64,000 nt of DNA from NCBI RefSeq assembly GCF_017948485.1, contig NZ_JAFFSX010000038.1, positions 43,029 to 107,028 on the forward strand, read 5' to 3'. The notes beneath the pieces were generated by a model. The model did not search any database. It saw only the letters and a program-made list of their open reading frames with translations, and had not been told where the DNA came from. Shown here one piece after another: positions 1 to 8,901 of the stretch. This DNA is from Streptomyces sp. GESEQ-35. GTDB taxonomy: Bacteria; Actinomycetota; Actinomycetes; Streptomycetales; Streptomycetaceae. The position numbers were made by a program, and so were the translations under genes. Position 1 is the first letter of the stretch; every line of letters starts with the position of its first letter.

Positions 1-162
1 AGGGTCTCCTCAGAACACGCGCTACTCCCAGTTCGGGCGCGACGCGGTGGACTTTCTTGACGACACCCCGGACACCTCCTGGCGGGACGGCACCCGAAAC
101 TCCGGCGGCTGGAGGTCACTCACAGCCGATTCCTCCGCAGCCGGTGTCCGATGCCGTCGGCG
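1..162. other. Window edge, no gene called
   Basis: The plus-strand frame beginning at base 2 stays open across this stretch and could be the 3' end of a gene cut by the window edge. The same frame simply runs on antisense into the TetR gene without a stop, and I recognise no family, so I do not call it. Confidence 0.3.
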
Positions 163-777
163 TTACTCCCCGCCGCCGATCTCGGGTACCGGTTTGCCCG
201 GCGGCGTGAAGGCGGCGAGCACAGTGGCCGTGATGTGGTCGGCGGCGCGGTCGGAGGTGAGGCGGCCGGCGCGGATCTCCTCCGCGGCGCTGTGCATGAC
301 TGTGTGCAGGACGTTGACCATCCAGGCGATCGGCAGGTCCGTACGGAAGGCGCCCTCGGCGCGGCCGCGAGCGACCAGCGCCTCGACCCGGGCGGCGGGC
401 CCGGCATGCAGTTCGCGGATGCGTCCCGCTGAGAGTTCCTTCTGCGCGGCGGCGAGCAGCGCCCGAGCCTGATCCACCAAGTGCCAGCCGGCGGCGATGT
501 ACCGGGACAGGGCGAGCCGCGGGTCACCGGTCATGTCGACCGTGTCCAGGACCTCGTTGCCCCGGTCGAGAGCGCGGCTCATCGCCGCGTCGACGACTTC
601 CGCCCGTGAGGCGAAGTGGCCATACAGCGTCACCCGGCCCACTCCTGCGGCCCGCGCGATCTCGCTGAGGCTCGCCTCCGGGTTGCGCCCGAGGCATTCA
701 GTGGCGGCCTGCACGATCGCCTCGATGCTGCGCAGCGCGTCGGCGCGCTTGGCGGTCGTGGAGTTCTTGCTGCCCAT
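163..777 (-). CDS. TetR/AcrR family repressor of the adjacent MFS exporter
   Basis: A 204-residue TetR-type repressor. The N-terminal DNA-binding domain shows the usual helix-turn-helix, with SEIARAAGVGRVTLYGHF around residues 38-55; the C-terminal part is a variable helical ligand-binding domain. I chose the ATG at 777; a GTG at 786 is also possible. It is divergent from an MFS exporter and separated from it by about 100 bases holding a large symmetrical repeat. It therefore probably represses both itself and the exporter until a drug-like ligand binds. The ligand cannot be read from sequence. Confidence 0.9.
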   Translation of the reverse strand: MGSKNSTTAKRADALRSIEAIVQAATECLGRNPEASLSEIARAAGVGRVTLYGHFASRAEVVDAAMSRALDRGNEVLDTVDMTGDPRLALSRYIAAGWHLVDQARALLAAAQKELSAGRIRELHAGPAARVEALVARGRAEGAFRTDLPIAWMVNVLHTVMHSAAEEIRAGRLTSDRAADHITATVLAAFTPPGKPVPEIGGGE

Positions 778-800
778 GGCGCCCACCCTACCCCGGTAAA

Positions 801-859
801 TCGTACAGCACTGTTTGGCTTATACCCCCGGGGCGTATAACGTGAACAGCACTGTACGA
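801..859. promoter_or_regulatory. Twin palindromic TetR operator between tetR and MFS gene
   Basis: TCGTACAGCACTGTT (801-815) and AACAGCACTGTACGA (845-859) form a large inverted repeat, and each arm contains the near-palindrome ACAGCACTGT. Between them lies a third near-palindrome, TATAC...GTATA (821-839), around a C/G-rich centre. Two sites symmetrical about the centre of a divergent promoter region are what a TetR protein controlling both genes would use. Confidence 0.75.
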
Positions 860-882
860 CTTAGTGATGAGGGGTGAGCGTC

Positions 883-2276
883 ATGAGCGACTCGGAAACC
901 ACCACCCGCGCACCGGATGCGGTGCATCCGGTGCGCTGGACGGCGCTGGGGCTGCTCGGGCTGGCCCAGCTGATGCTGATCCTCGACATCACCGTGGTCG
1001 CGATCGCCCTGCCTGACATGGGCTCCGAACTGGACCTGGGCCGCGCGGCACTGACCTGGGTGGTCAGCGGATACGCCCTCACGTTCGGCAGTCTCATGCT
1101 GCTCGGCGGCCGGGCCGCGGACCTGTTCGGCCCCAAGCGGGTCGTGCTGGCAGGGCTCGCCGTCTTCACCGCCGCGTCGCTGGCCGCCGGGCTCGCCACT
1201 GGCGCCCCGCTGCTGCTCGCCGCACGAATCGCCCAGGGGGCGGGCGCCGCGATGCTCTCGCCTGCCGCTCTGTCCGTGGTGGTGCGGCTGTTCGACGGTG
1301 ACGAGCGCAATCGCGCGCTGGGCATCTGGTCGGCGCTCGGTGGAGGGGCGCCGCCCTCGGCGTGCTGCTGGGCGGGCTGATCACGGCAGGTCCGGGCTGG
1401 GCCTGGGTCTTCTTCGTCAACGTCCCCGTTGGCCTGGCCGTCCTCATCTCACTCGCCCGGATCCTGCCCCGCCTGCCCCGCGCGGCCACCGGCTCCCTCG
1501 ACATACCCGGCGCCGTCCTGGTCGCCGCCGCGACCGGCGCCCTCATCTACGCCCTGATCCGTGCCGGTGACCACGGCTGGCTCGACCTGGTCACCGTGGC
1601 CCTGGCCTTCGCCGCGGCAGCCGGCTACGCGGCCTTCGCCCTCTGGCAACGCCGGGCGGCGACACCGCTGATGGACCTGCGGCTGCTCGGCCGGCGCCCC
1701 GTGGTGGCGGGGACCTTCGTGATCGCCGTCACCACGGCGCTGATGGTGGGGGCCTTCTTTCTCGGCTCCTTCTACCTCCAGAACCACCAGGGCCACGGCG
1801 CTCTGACAACCGGCGTGCTGTTCTTGCCGGTGGCGCTGCTGACCATGGTCGCCGCTGCTGCTGCCGGCCGCGTGATCGGCCGCATGGGGGCACGGCTGCT
1901 GGCTGTGCTCGCCCTCGCTGTGGCAGCCGCCGGGTTCCTCGTCCCGGTGCTCTGGTCCGGAACCACCGCAATGGTCACCGGCGTAAGCGTGGCCGCGGCG
2001 GGACTGGGCGCCCTGTTCGTCGTCGCGTCCGCCACCGCACTCGCCACGGTCGCCCCCCACGAGGCCGGGGTGACATCGGGCATCGTCAGTACCTTCCACG
2101 AGTTCGGCGCCTCGGCCGGCGCCGCGGCCGTCTCCAGCGCCGCCGCCACGAGTATCGCCGCCCACACCGGCGCCCAGACCGCCTCCGGCTTCGACGACGC
2201 GTTCCTCGTCGCCGCGGGCATGGCCGGAGTCTCCGCCGTCATCGCCCTGCGGCTGGTCCCCGCGAAGCATCAGTGA
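883..2276 (+). pseudogene. MFS drug exporter (DHA2/EmrB-QacA type), frameshifted
   Basis: Two overlapping reading frames together make one 14-helix major facilitator exporter of about 463 residues. The first half has LDITVVAIALP in helix 1 and the motif-A-like GGRAADLFGPKRV; the second half starts in another frame with GGLITAGPGWAWVFFVNVP. The frames join near 1348, where the sequence has four G; a fifth G would restore one frame through ...GGGGAALGVLLGGL. The ATG at 883 has AGGGG eight bases upstream. Either a real frameshift or a one-base sequencing error in a G run. Its probable repressor is the divergent TetR gene. Confidence 0.8.
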
Positions 2277-2571
2277 GCCCGGGCCGACATACTTCCAGGC
2301 CGGCAGGGACGAGCCAGGCCCAGTACCTCCGCAGCCGCGGCTCGGCCGAAGCGGAAGACCCGCCCCACGCATCCTGCCGGCCGCCGCATCGCAACGATCC
2401 CACTCACAACGGAAGCGGGCGTACCGCACGCCCCCGACGTGCTCACGGAGGCACTGGGCGCAGCCCTCCTGATCGACGGACCCCAGCAGGAGGACTGAGC
2501 CATCCTTGACCTTGGCGCCGAAGCGGCTTCGGCCCGCCCATGACGTTTCCCGTCTGTCGAGGTGCACCCTC

Positions 2572-5001
2572 ATGAAGTCCCGATTGACGCTTGCGACTTG
2601 GCTGAGCGGACTCGACGGTTCCCGCCTGGCACGCGTACTCACCATGCGAAAGGACGCAGCCTCCTCTCCGGAACCACGCTCGGTGGGGGAACTGGCGGAC
2701 CGTCTCCAACGTCCGGGGTCAGTGGCACTCGTCCTGCCGCAGCTCACGCTGCCGTGCTTGCAGGCCGCCGAGGCGCTGGCAGCCCTGGGAGCACGAGCGA
2801 CCCGGGACAGCCTCGCGGAGTTGCTCGGCTCGACATCCCCTGCGGCGGTACACGCGCTGGACGCGACCCTGGAGGCGCTGTCGGATCAGGCGCTCGTGTG
2901 GCACGACGGCGACGAGGCACTCCGCATGTCTACGCCCTTGCGGCAGGCGTGGAGCACGCCCCTGGGACTTGACGCCCCACTGGAAGAGCTGCTGGCCGGC
3001 ACCACCTCGGAGGAACTGCGCGGCATGCTGGCGGTCCTGGGTATCAAGCCACCCGGCAGCAAGCAGCAGCGGCTCGCGGCTCTGGTGGAGCATCACAGTG
3101 ACGCGGAACGGGTCGCCGCGTTGGTGGCGGGGGCACCGGCGGCCACACGGAAGGTGCTTGAGCAGAGCGCCAGGTCCACGCCGCGTCAGTCACTGTTCGT
3201 CGTGTTCGGGGCTCCTGACCGCGACCTCGAACCGGGCGCCCGATGGGCACTCGACCGCGGCCTTCTGCTTCAGGACCGTCACCGGTACGGGGCCGTCCGG
3301 ATGCCGGTCGAGGTGGCCTTGGCTCTGCGGGGCCCCGATTGGCACGCTCCGTTCGAACCTCTGCCGCCCGTCGCACAGTTGGTACCCATCACCTCATCGG
3401 AGGTGGAGCGGGAGGCCGCGGTGGCCGCCACCGCGTTCGCGGCCCATGCCGCCTCCGTTCTTACGGCGTGCGCGACCGCTCCACCGACCCGGCTGAAGTC
3501 GGGCGGGATCGGCGCGCGTGAACTGGCCCGGCTCGGCAAGGCCGCCCAAGCGGACGACGCCGTCGTACGCATCGCCCTGGAGACCGCGTACGCCGCCGGA
3601 CTGCTGGCCCGCGACGGCGATCGCGTACCTCCCACCGAGGCGTACGACGCCTGGGCCGAGCAGGAGCCCGCAGAACAACTCGCCGTACTGCTCCGGGCTT
3701 GGCGGGACCTGCCGCTCACCCCCACCCGGGCGCGCGACGAGGACAACAAGGCGCTTCCCGCGCTCGCCGGTGCGCCTGACTGCGGCGGCTGTCTGCAGGC
3801 CCGCCACGGGCTGCTCACAGCGGCCGCGGGGCTCCCGGCAGGACAGCGTGTGAAGGTCGCCTCGGAGCTGGGTCCGCTCGTGGCCTGGCACCGTCCGCTC
3901 GCCGACGACGCCTCGCCCCCGGACACGGCACCGTTCAGCACCGTGATCCGCGAAGGCGAACTGCTGGGCGTGCTGGCACGGGGTGCGCTGTCCCCGCTCG
4001 GTGCCCACCTGGCGGCCCACGCCGACGAGGAGCTCGACATCACGGCCCGGCGGCTGTTGCCCCCCGCGACCACGACGGCCCGGATCGGCGCCGACCTCAC
4101 CGCCGTCGTCACCGGCACCCCGTCCACGCGACTCGCGGCGCTGCTGGATTCGACGGCCGACCGGGAGACCAGTGGCACGGCGTCGGTATGGCGCTTCAGT
4201 GCCGGCAGTATCCGCCGGGCCCTGGACGCCGGCCGTACCCCGGACGACATCGCAGCCGACCTGGCAACCGTCTCCGCCACGGCCCTGCCACAGCCGCTGA
4301 CCTATCTCATCGCCGACACCGCACGAGGTCACGGACGGGTGCGCATCGCCCCCGCGGCCTGTGTCATCCACGGCGACGAACCCGCGCTCCTGGCCGAACT
4401 CGCCGCCCACCGCGCACTGTCCAAGCTCGCCCTGCGGCAGCTCGCCCCGACGGTCCTGGTCAGCGACAGCCCACCCGCGGCGACTCTCGCCGCGCTCCGT
4501 GCCGCGGGCTACGCCCCGGTCGCCGAGACCGCCGGGGGAACGGTACGCATCGAAAAGCGCCTGCCGCAGAGGGCCGCCGCTGCCGTCCCGCCCCCGCGAA
4601 GGAACGCAGGGCGGCGCGGCCCCCGGACCACCGCAACCCGCGCCTCGGACATGCCCACCGACGCCGGGACGGACGTCCTGGCCGACCGGCTGCTCAAGGC
4701 CCCGCCGACAGCACCGGAACCCGACCCGTTCGGCAGCGGGGTGCCTTTCGCCACGGACACCGAGGAGATCGTCGCCGGATACGCGAAGCACCTGTCGTAC
4801 AGCGACGTCCGCCAGGTCGCCCATGCCATCGACGCCGGTGCGGCCATCACGGTCGAGTACGTCGCCACCTCGGGCGACCGGACCGTACGCACCCTCAGCG
4901 ACCTGGAACTCGACCCGCCCTACCTCGACGCCTGGTGCCACCTGCGCGAAGCGGAACGCGTCTTCACTCTCTCCCGCATCCACGGCGTGATGCCCGCGTA
5001 G
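2572..5001 (+). CDS. Helicase-associated (Helicase_C_3-like) protein
   Basis: An 809-residue protein of the actinobacterial group annotated as helicase-associated. Residues about 572-655, starting LPQPLTYLIADTARGHGRVR, match the Helicase_C_3 (XPB/Ssl2-like C-terminal) region. I see no Walker A or DEAD/H motif, so it is not a complete helicase; a role in DNA-repair or transcription complexes is only inferred. Long helical repeats rich in Ala and Leu fill the N-terminal half. I chose ATG 2572 (MKSRLTLATWL), with GAGGTG seven bases upstream, over an upstream in-frame TTG at 2506. A basic, low-complexity linker occupies roughly residues 665-720. Confidence 0.75.
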   Translation: MKSRLTLATWLSGLDGSRLARVLTMRKDAASSPEPRSVGELADRLQRPGSVALVLPQLTLPCLQAAEALAALGARATRDSLAELLGSTSPAAVHALDATLEALSDQALVWHDGDEALRMSTPLRQAWSTPLGLDAPLEELLAGTTSEELRGMLAVLGIKPPGSKQQRLAALVEHHSDAERVAALVAGAPAATRKVLEQSARSTPRQSLFVVFGAPDRDLEPGARWALDRGLLLQDRHRYGAVRMPVEVALALRGPDWHAPFEPLPPVAQLVPITSSEVEREAAVAATAFAAHAASVLTACATAPPTRLKSGGIGARELARLGKAAQADDAVVRIALETAYAAGLLARDGDRVPPTEAYDAWAEQEPAEQLAVLLRAWRDLPLTPTRARDEDNKALPALAGAPDCGGCLQARHGLLTAAAGLPAGQRVKVASELGPLVAWHRPLADDASPPDTAPFSTVIREGELLGVLARGALSPLGAHLAAHADEELDITARRLLPPATTTARIGADLTAVVTGTPSTRLAALLDSTADRETSGTASVWRFSAGSIRRALDAGRTPDDIAADLATVSATALPQPLTYLIADTARGHGRVRIAPAACVIHGDEPALLAELAAHRALSKLALRQLAPTVLVSDSPPAATLAALRAAGYAPVAETAGGTVRIEKRLPQRAAAAVPPPRRNAGRRGPRTTATRASDMPTDAGTDVLADRLLKAPPTAPEPDPFGSGVPFATDTEEIVAGYAKHLSYSDVRQVAHAIDAGAAITVEYVATSGDRTVRTLSDLELDPPYLDAWCHLREAERVFTLSRIHGVMPA

Positions 5002-5095
5002 GACTCGGCGGCCAAGGCCGGGTGCCCGGGCGTGCCACCCCGCGGGCACCTCACGAGATTTACTTGACCCCACCTTTGATATCAGCGAGGCACTC

Positions 5096-5168
5096 GTGAG
5101 CCGGACGGTTATCGACCTGGACGAAACCAGGCGGCAGCCGCCGGGCTCATCGCCACCTGCCCGATAGG
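5096..5168 (+). pseudogene. Possible vestige of a VapB-type antitoxin
   Basis: A GTG start at 5096 reads SRTVIDLDE, typical of the first residues of VapB antitoxins, then stops after 23 codons. In another frame the following bases read AAAAGLIAT, as a VapB helix could, so one frameshift may have ended the gene. There is promoter-like TTGACC...TTTGATATC upstream (about 5063-5082) and GAGG before the start. No toxin gene follows. Short, so weak. Confidence 0.3.
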
Positions 5169-5214
5169 CGGGCGATGGTTGCAGTTCTGGTTGGGCCCTT
5201 CGACGTGTGCGGTC

Positions 5215-7041
5215 TCAGTCGCGAAGCTGTGCTTCCTTCCGCGTCGGCTGCCGCCGGAGACGCGCTGTGAGCGGCGGGAGCGGGCGGGAGGTGGGCCGGG
5301 GCGGCCCTTCGAAGCGGCTCGGAAACGGGTACTTGCGGTTCAGGAAGGCGTCGATGGCGAGCTGGGCCGCCGGTCTGGCCGCCGGGGCGGTGTCCACGTC
5401 GTTGAGACAGAAGAAGTCGATGTCCTCGCCGGTGGCGAGGCGGGCCAGGCGCCGCCGCATGTCGAGGGTGCCCAGTTGCACATAGCGGAAGCGGTAGTCG
5501 GCCGGGACGGCCCGGCCGGTGGCGATCGCCCAGTGGTGGTGGAGTGTGGACGCCGGAGCGACGTCGGAGGTGGAGCGGAAGCGCGAATAGGAGGTCCGCT
5601 CCAGTTCCTCGATTCCGAGGCTCTCCATCTCCCGCATGACCGACAGCAGTTGGGGATGCGGGGTGTGCAACGACTTGTTGGTGATGTGTCTGCCGTGGAA
5701 GCGTCTGATCACCTCGCGGGCGTTCTTGCCCGCGGAGTTCGGGGCCGGTTCGAGTGGGTGTGGAGCGCCGACTCCGAGTTTCAGCGGGGACAGGGGGATG
5801 CGGGCGATGCCGTTGCCGTGGAAGAAGTGCTCGGCCCGTACCGGGCGATTGATGAAAACGTCGTCGTTGAAGTAGAGGTAGTGCTCCGACAGGCCCGGGA
5901 TGTGATGCAGCCTGCTCTCTATCGCGTGCGAGTTGAAGACGGGGAGCGCGTCGGCCGGGAGGATGTCCCGGTGGTCGACCACGGTCAGGCCCTCCGCGTC
6001 CGGGTCCAGCCAGGCGGGGATCTGGGAGTCGGTCACGAGGTAGACGTGCCGGACGAACCCGGCGTACATCTCCAACGAGCGCAGTGCGTACTTCAGTTCG
6101 TCATGGCTGGTGTAGCGGGAGGCACCGGTCTCGCGCGGAGCGATGACGTTGTCGGAGAGCGCCTGATGGGCGCGGCGCTTCGAGGCCATCGCCGGGTCGT
6201 CCCCGTCGACCCAGGTGTACACGGCGTCGACGGGGAAGCGCACCTCGTCGATGCCCGGCTCGGCGAACGGAGCGAACGTCGGTACGTTGCGGTGGCGGAC
6301 CGCGACCGCCGCAGGACGCTGCGCCGCCGCCGGGAGCACTTCGGACACGGAGTTGCGGCGCGGAGCGACGAGCGCCGGGCCGATGACGTCCGGTAACCGG
6401 CTGCCGGGCACGGTGAGCCAGGAGGGATCCGGGGCGGTGCCGAGGTCCTGGCCGTGACGCCAGAATTCGATGTCGCAGCCCGTTTCCAGGCCGGTGAGGA
6501 CCTGACCATTCGGGCCGAGGCGCACCACGCCCGTGCGGAGCACCCCGGCCCGCCGCAGCGCCCGCGGCAGCTTCCCGTCGGTCCACAGTGCCGCGTTCGT
6601 CACGGTGCCGTCCGGTCCGACGGCGCCGACATACCCGACGGTGCCGGCGAAGCGCTGGGCGGCCCGGGAGAGGACCGCGTCACGGTAGGTCTCGTCGACG
6701 CCGATGACGTGCCGCGGCGCACTGTGCCCGTGGTCGGCGGGGACCAGGAAGTACGGGACGCCGAGCCCTTCCAGCAGGGCGCACACCCGCTCCAGATCCG
6801 CTTCCACGGCGTCCACGGCCCTGTAGCCGGCGACCGTACGGCCGTAGAGCCGCATCGGTCCGAAGGTGACCTTGCGCAGTCCGGGGACCGCGGCCCGCAG
6901 GCGCCGTCGGGCCCTGGTCGCGCGCAGCGCCCAGAGCCGGGCCGCCGGCCAGAGCCTCAGGCGCGCCAGAAAGTCCCGGGCCGCTCGGATGCCCCCCGGC
7001 CGTCCAAAGCGCTGACGGATGTCAATGCCCCCCATGTCCAT
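5215..7041 (-). CDS. Stealth-family polysaccharide phosphotransferase (downstream copy)
   Basis: A 608-residue Stealth protein, the family of hexose-1-phosphate transferases that build phosphodiester-linked capsule or wall glycans. The conserved regions are in order: CR1 around 268-281 (VYTWVDGDDP), CR2 around 307-330 (SRYTSHDELKYALRS), CR3 around 369-392 (HHIPGLSEHYLYFNDD) and CR4 around 537-548 (DFFCLNDVD). An N-terminal region of about 260 residues precedes them. It begins 14 bases after the stop of a second Stealth gene, with a G-rich Shine-Dalgarno in the gap, so the two are co-transcribed paralogues. No membrane segment or signal peptide is evident. Confidence 0.9.
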   Translation of the reverse strand: MDMGGIDIRQRFGRPGGIRAARDFLARLRLWPAARLWALRATRARRRLRAAVPGLRKVTFGPMRLYGRTVAGYRAVDAVEADLERVCALLEGLGVPYFLVPADHGHSAPRHVIGVDETYRDAVLSRAAQRFAGTVGYVGAVGPDGTVTNAALWTDGKLPRALRRAGVLRTGVVRLGPNGQVLTGLETGCDIEFWRHGQDLGTAPDPSWLTVPGSRLPDVIGPALVAPRRNSVSEVLPAAAQRPAAVAVRHRNVPTFAPFAEPGIDEVRFPVDAVYTWVDGDDPAMASKRRAHQALSDNVIAPRETGASRYTSHDELKYALRSLEMYAGFVRHVYLVTDSQIPAWLDPDAEGLTVVDHRDILPADALPVFNSHAIESRLHHIPGLSEHYLYFNDDVFINRPVRAEHFFHGNGIARIPLSPLKLGVGAPHPLEPAPNSAGKNAREVIRRFHGRHITNKSLHTPHPQLLSVMREMESLGIEELERTSYSRFRSTSDVAPASTLHHHWAIATGRAVPADYRFRYVQLGTLDMRRRLARLATGEDIDFFCLNDVDTAPAARPAAQLAIDAFLNRKYPFPSRFEGPPRPTSRPLPPLTARLRRQPTRKEAQLRD

Positions 7042-7055
7042 GCCCCCCGCCCTCG

Positions 7056-8753
7056 TTACTTCTGCTTCTCGTACGGGCTCGCGAAGGGGAAGTAGTCCTC
7101 CAGGAACTCGTTCATGCGGACGCCCACCTGCTCTCGTTCCTCGGGCGGTACGTCGACGTCGTTGAGGCAGAAGAAGTCGAAGCGGCGGTTGCGGCGCAGG
7201 TCGCGCAGGCGCACCTCGGCGTCCGGACGGCTGATGTTCACGTACCGGAAGCTGTACTTCCCCGGCACGCCGCGGCCGGTCGTCAGCGCGTACTGGTAGA
7301 GCAGCGGGGCCGTCAGGGCGATGTCCTGCGGCGCGCGGAAGCGGGACGCCGTGGTGCGGCGGATGTCCTCCGAGAAGAGCTCCTCCAGCGCCCGCAGTGT
7401 CTCTCGCTGCTGCGGCAGCGGGGTGTGCATGAAGTTGTTCGTCGTCATCCGCCCGAACTTCTCCAGCAGCAGCCGACGGACGTTCTTGCTCGCGGAGTTG
7501 GTGGCCGTCTCCTCGGCGTGCGGCTTGCCGACGCCGATCTTGAGCGGGGACACCGGGATCTTCATCAGACCGCTGCCGTGGAAGAAGTGCTCGGCGGTGA
7601 CCCGGCGGCCGACGAACACGTCGTCGTTGAAGTAGAGGTAGTGGTCCGACAGGCCCGGGATGTGGTGCAGGCGGGTCTCGATCGCGTGGGAGTTGAACAC
7701 CGGCAGGACGCCCTCGGGGAAGATGTCGCGGTGGTCGACGACCGTGATCCCCGGGGCCCGGGCGTCGAGCCAGTGCGGCTTCTGGCCGTCGGTCACGAGG
7801 TAGATGTGCCGGACGAAGTCGGCGTACATCGCGAGCGAGCGCAGCGAGTACTTCAGCTCGTCATGGCTGGTGTAGCGGGAGGCGTTGGTCTCCTTGTCCA
7901 GGATCTCGGCGGTGCCGTGCTCCTGGTACCGGGCCCGCTTGGCGCGCATCTCCGGCTGCTCGCCGTCCACCCAGGTGTAGACGACATCGACGGGGAAGGT
8001 CACGTCGTTCACGGTCGGCAGGGTGAGCGGGACGAAGCTCGGCAGCTCCCGGTCGCCGACCTGCACCGTGGCCGGCTTCTGCTCGGACGCCGGAAGTACG
8101 TCCGTGATGCCGTTGTTCCGCGGCGCGACGAGGGAATCGGCGAAGACGTCCTCGGACGCCTGCGGCTGCACCTTGGCCAGTCGGCGAGGTCCGTCGTCGG
8201 AGGCGAGGAGCTCTGCCCCGTCTTCCCAGAACTCGACGTCGCAGGCGAGTTCCGGCCCGGCGAGCAGCTGGCCCGAGGGCCCGAGGTGGTTCTCCCCGAT
8301 CCGCAGTGCGGGGGCCGTACGCAGTGGGGTCGGCAGTACACCGTCCATGAACAGTGCGGGGTGCTTGAGCCTTCCGCCGGGCAGCGGTCTGCCGATGAAC
8401 ACCGCCTTCCCCGCGTTCTGCGCCTCGAGGGTGGTGAGGAAGCGCTCCCGGTCTACGGCGTTCATGCCGACCGTGTGGCGTGTACGGGAGACCGGTACCA
8501 GGAAGTAGGGGATACCTTCCTGCTCCAGCGCGGCGACGACCAGGCCGAGGTTGGCGGCGGCGGCCTCGGCAGCGCTGAACCGGGTCACGACCCGTCCGTA
8601 GAGCCGCTGGCCGCGCACGGCCACCGGGCGGAGCTCCGGATCTGTGACCGCCGCCATGCGGCGCCGCCGCATGGTGCGCAGCTGCCACACCCTTTCGGCG
8701 GCCTTCCGCTCGACTCGCGGTCGCATCCGCCGGGCAAAGGAACGCACAGTCAC
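7056..8753 (-). CDS. Stealth-family polysaccharide phosphotransferase (upstream copy)
   Basis: A 565-residue paralogue of the next gene in the operon. CR1 (VYTWVDGEQP) lies near residue 257, CR2 (SRYTSHDELKYSLRS) near 291, CR3 (HHIPGLSDHYLYFNDD) near 360 and CR4 (DFFCLNDVD) near 525. The start is GTG with GAGGAG nine bases upstream. The N-terminus is strongly basic (RRMRPRVERK). The AT-richer 100 bases upstream probably hold the promoter for both genes. The two proteins probably make or extend a phosphodiester-linked cell-surface glycan; the substrate sugars are unknown. Confidence 0.9.
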   Translation of the reverse strand: MTVRSFARRMRPRVERKAAERVWQLRTMRRRRMAAVTDPELRPVAVRGQRLYGRVVTRFSAAEAAAANLGLVVAALEQEGIPYFLVPVSRTRHTVGMNAVDRERFLTTLEAQNAGKAVFIGRPLPGGRLKHPALFMDGVLPTPLRTAPALRIGENHLGPSGQLLAGPELACDVEFWEDGAELLASDDGPRRLAKVQPQASEDVFADSLVAPRNNGITDVLPASEQKPATVQVGDRELPSFVPLTLPTVNDVTFPVDVVYTWVDGEQPEMRAKRARYQEHGTAEILDKETNASRYTSHDELKYSLRSLAMYADFVRHIYLVTDGQKPHWLDARAPGITVVDHRDIFPEGVLPVFNSHAIETRLHHIPGLSDHYLYFNDDVFVGRRVTAEHFFHGSGLMKIPVSPLKIGVGKPHAEETATNSASKNVRRLLLEKFGRMTTNNFMHTPLPQQRETLRALEELFSEDIRRTTASRFRAPQDIALTAPLLYQYALTTGRGVPGKYSFRYVNISRPDAEVRLRDLRRNRRFDFFCLNDVDVPPEEREQVGVRMNEFLEDYFPFASPYEKQK

Positions 8754-8857
8754 GTTCTGAGCTCCTCTTCATCAACCCCTGAATAACCCTGCGTTAACCA
8801 GACGGACGCATGCGACGGAAGGTTGTAGAAGAGTTAGCCGAGAATTAACGCTCAGTT

Positions 8858-8893
8858 CTCAGGGCCGGACCACGAAAGTGGTTCGGCCCTGAG
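8858..8893 (-). terminator. Terminator of the ABC exporter operon
   Basis: A 16-bp stem with a GAAA loop: CTCAGGGCCGGACCAC (8858-8873) pairs with 8878-8893, with one G-T pair. It lies just past the ABC permease stop codon and before the Stealth operon promoter region. Confidence 0.8.
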
Positions 8894-8901
8894 GTGTTCG
8901 T

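Noticed and set aside
2370..2540. Minus-strand stretch with a CAQC motif upstream of the helicase-like gene
   Set aside because: The residues suggest a small metal-binding protein, but no start codon with a ribosome site bounds it and the frame runs on through neighbouring genes.
5179..6396. Long open frame antisense to the Stealth gene
   Set aside because: It mirrors a conserved protein on the other strand, has no recognisable domain, and long antisense frames are routine at this G+C content.
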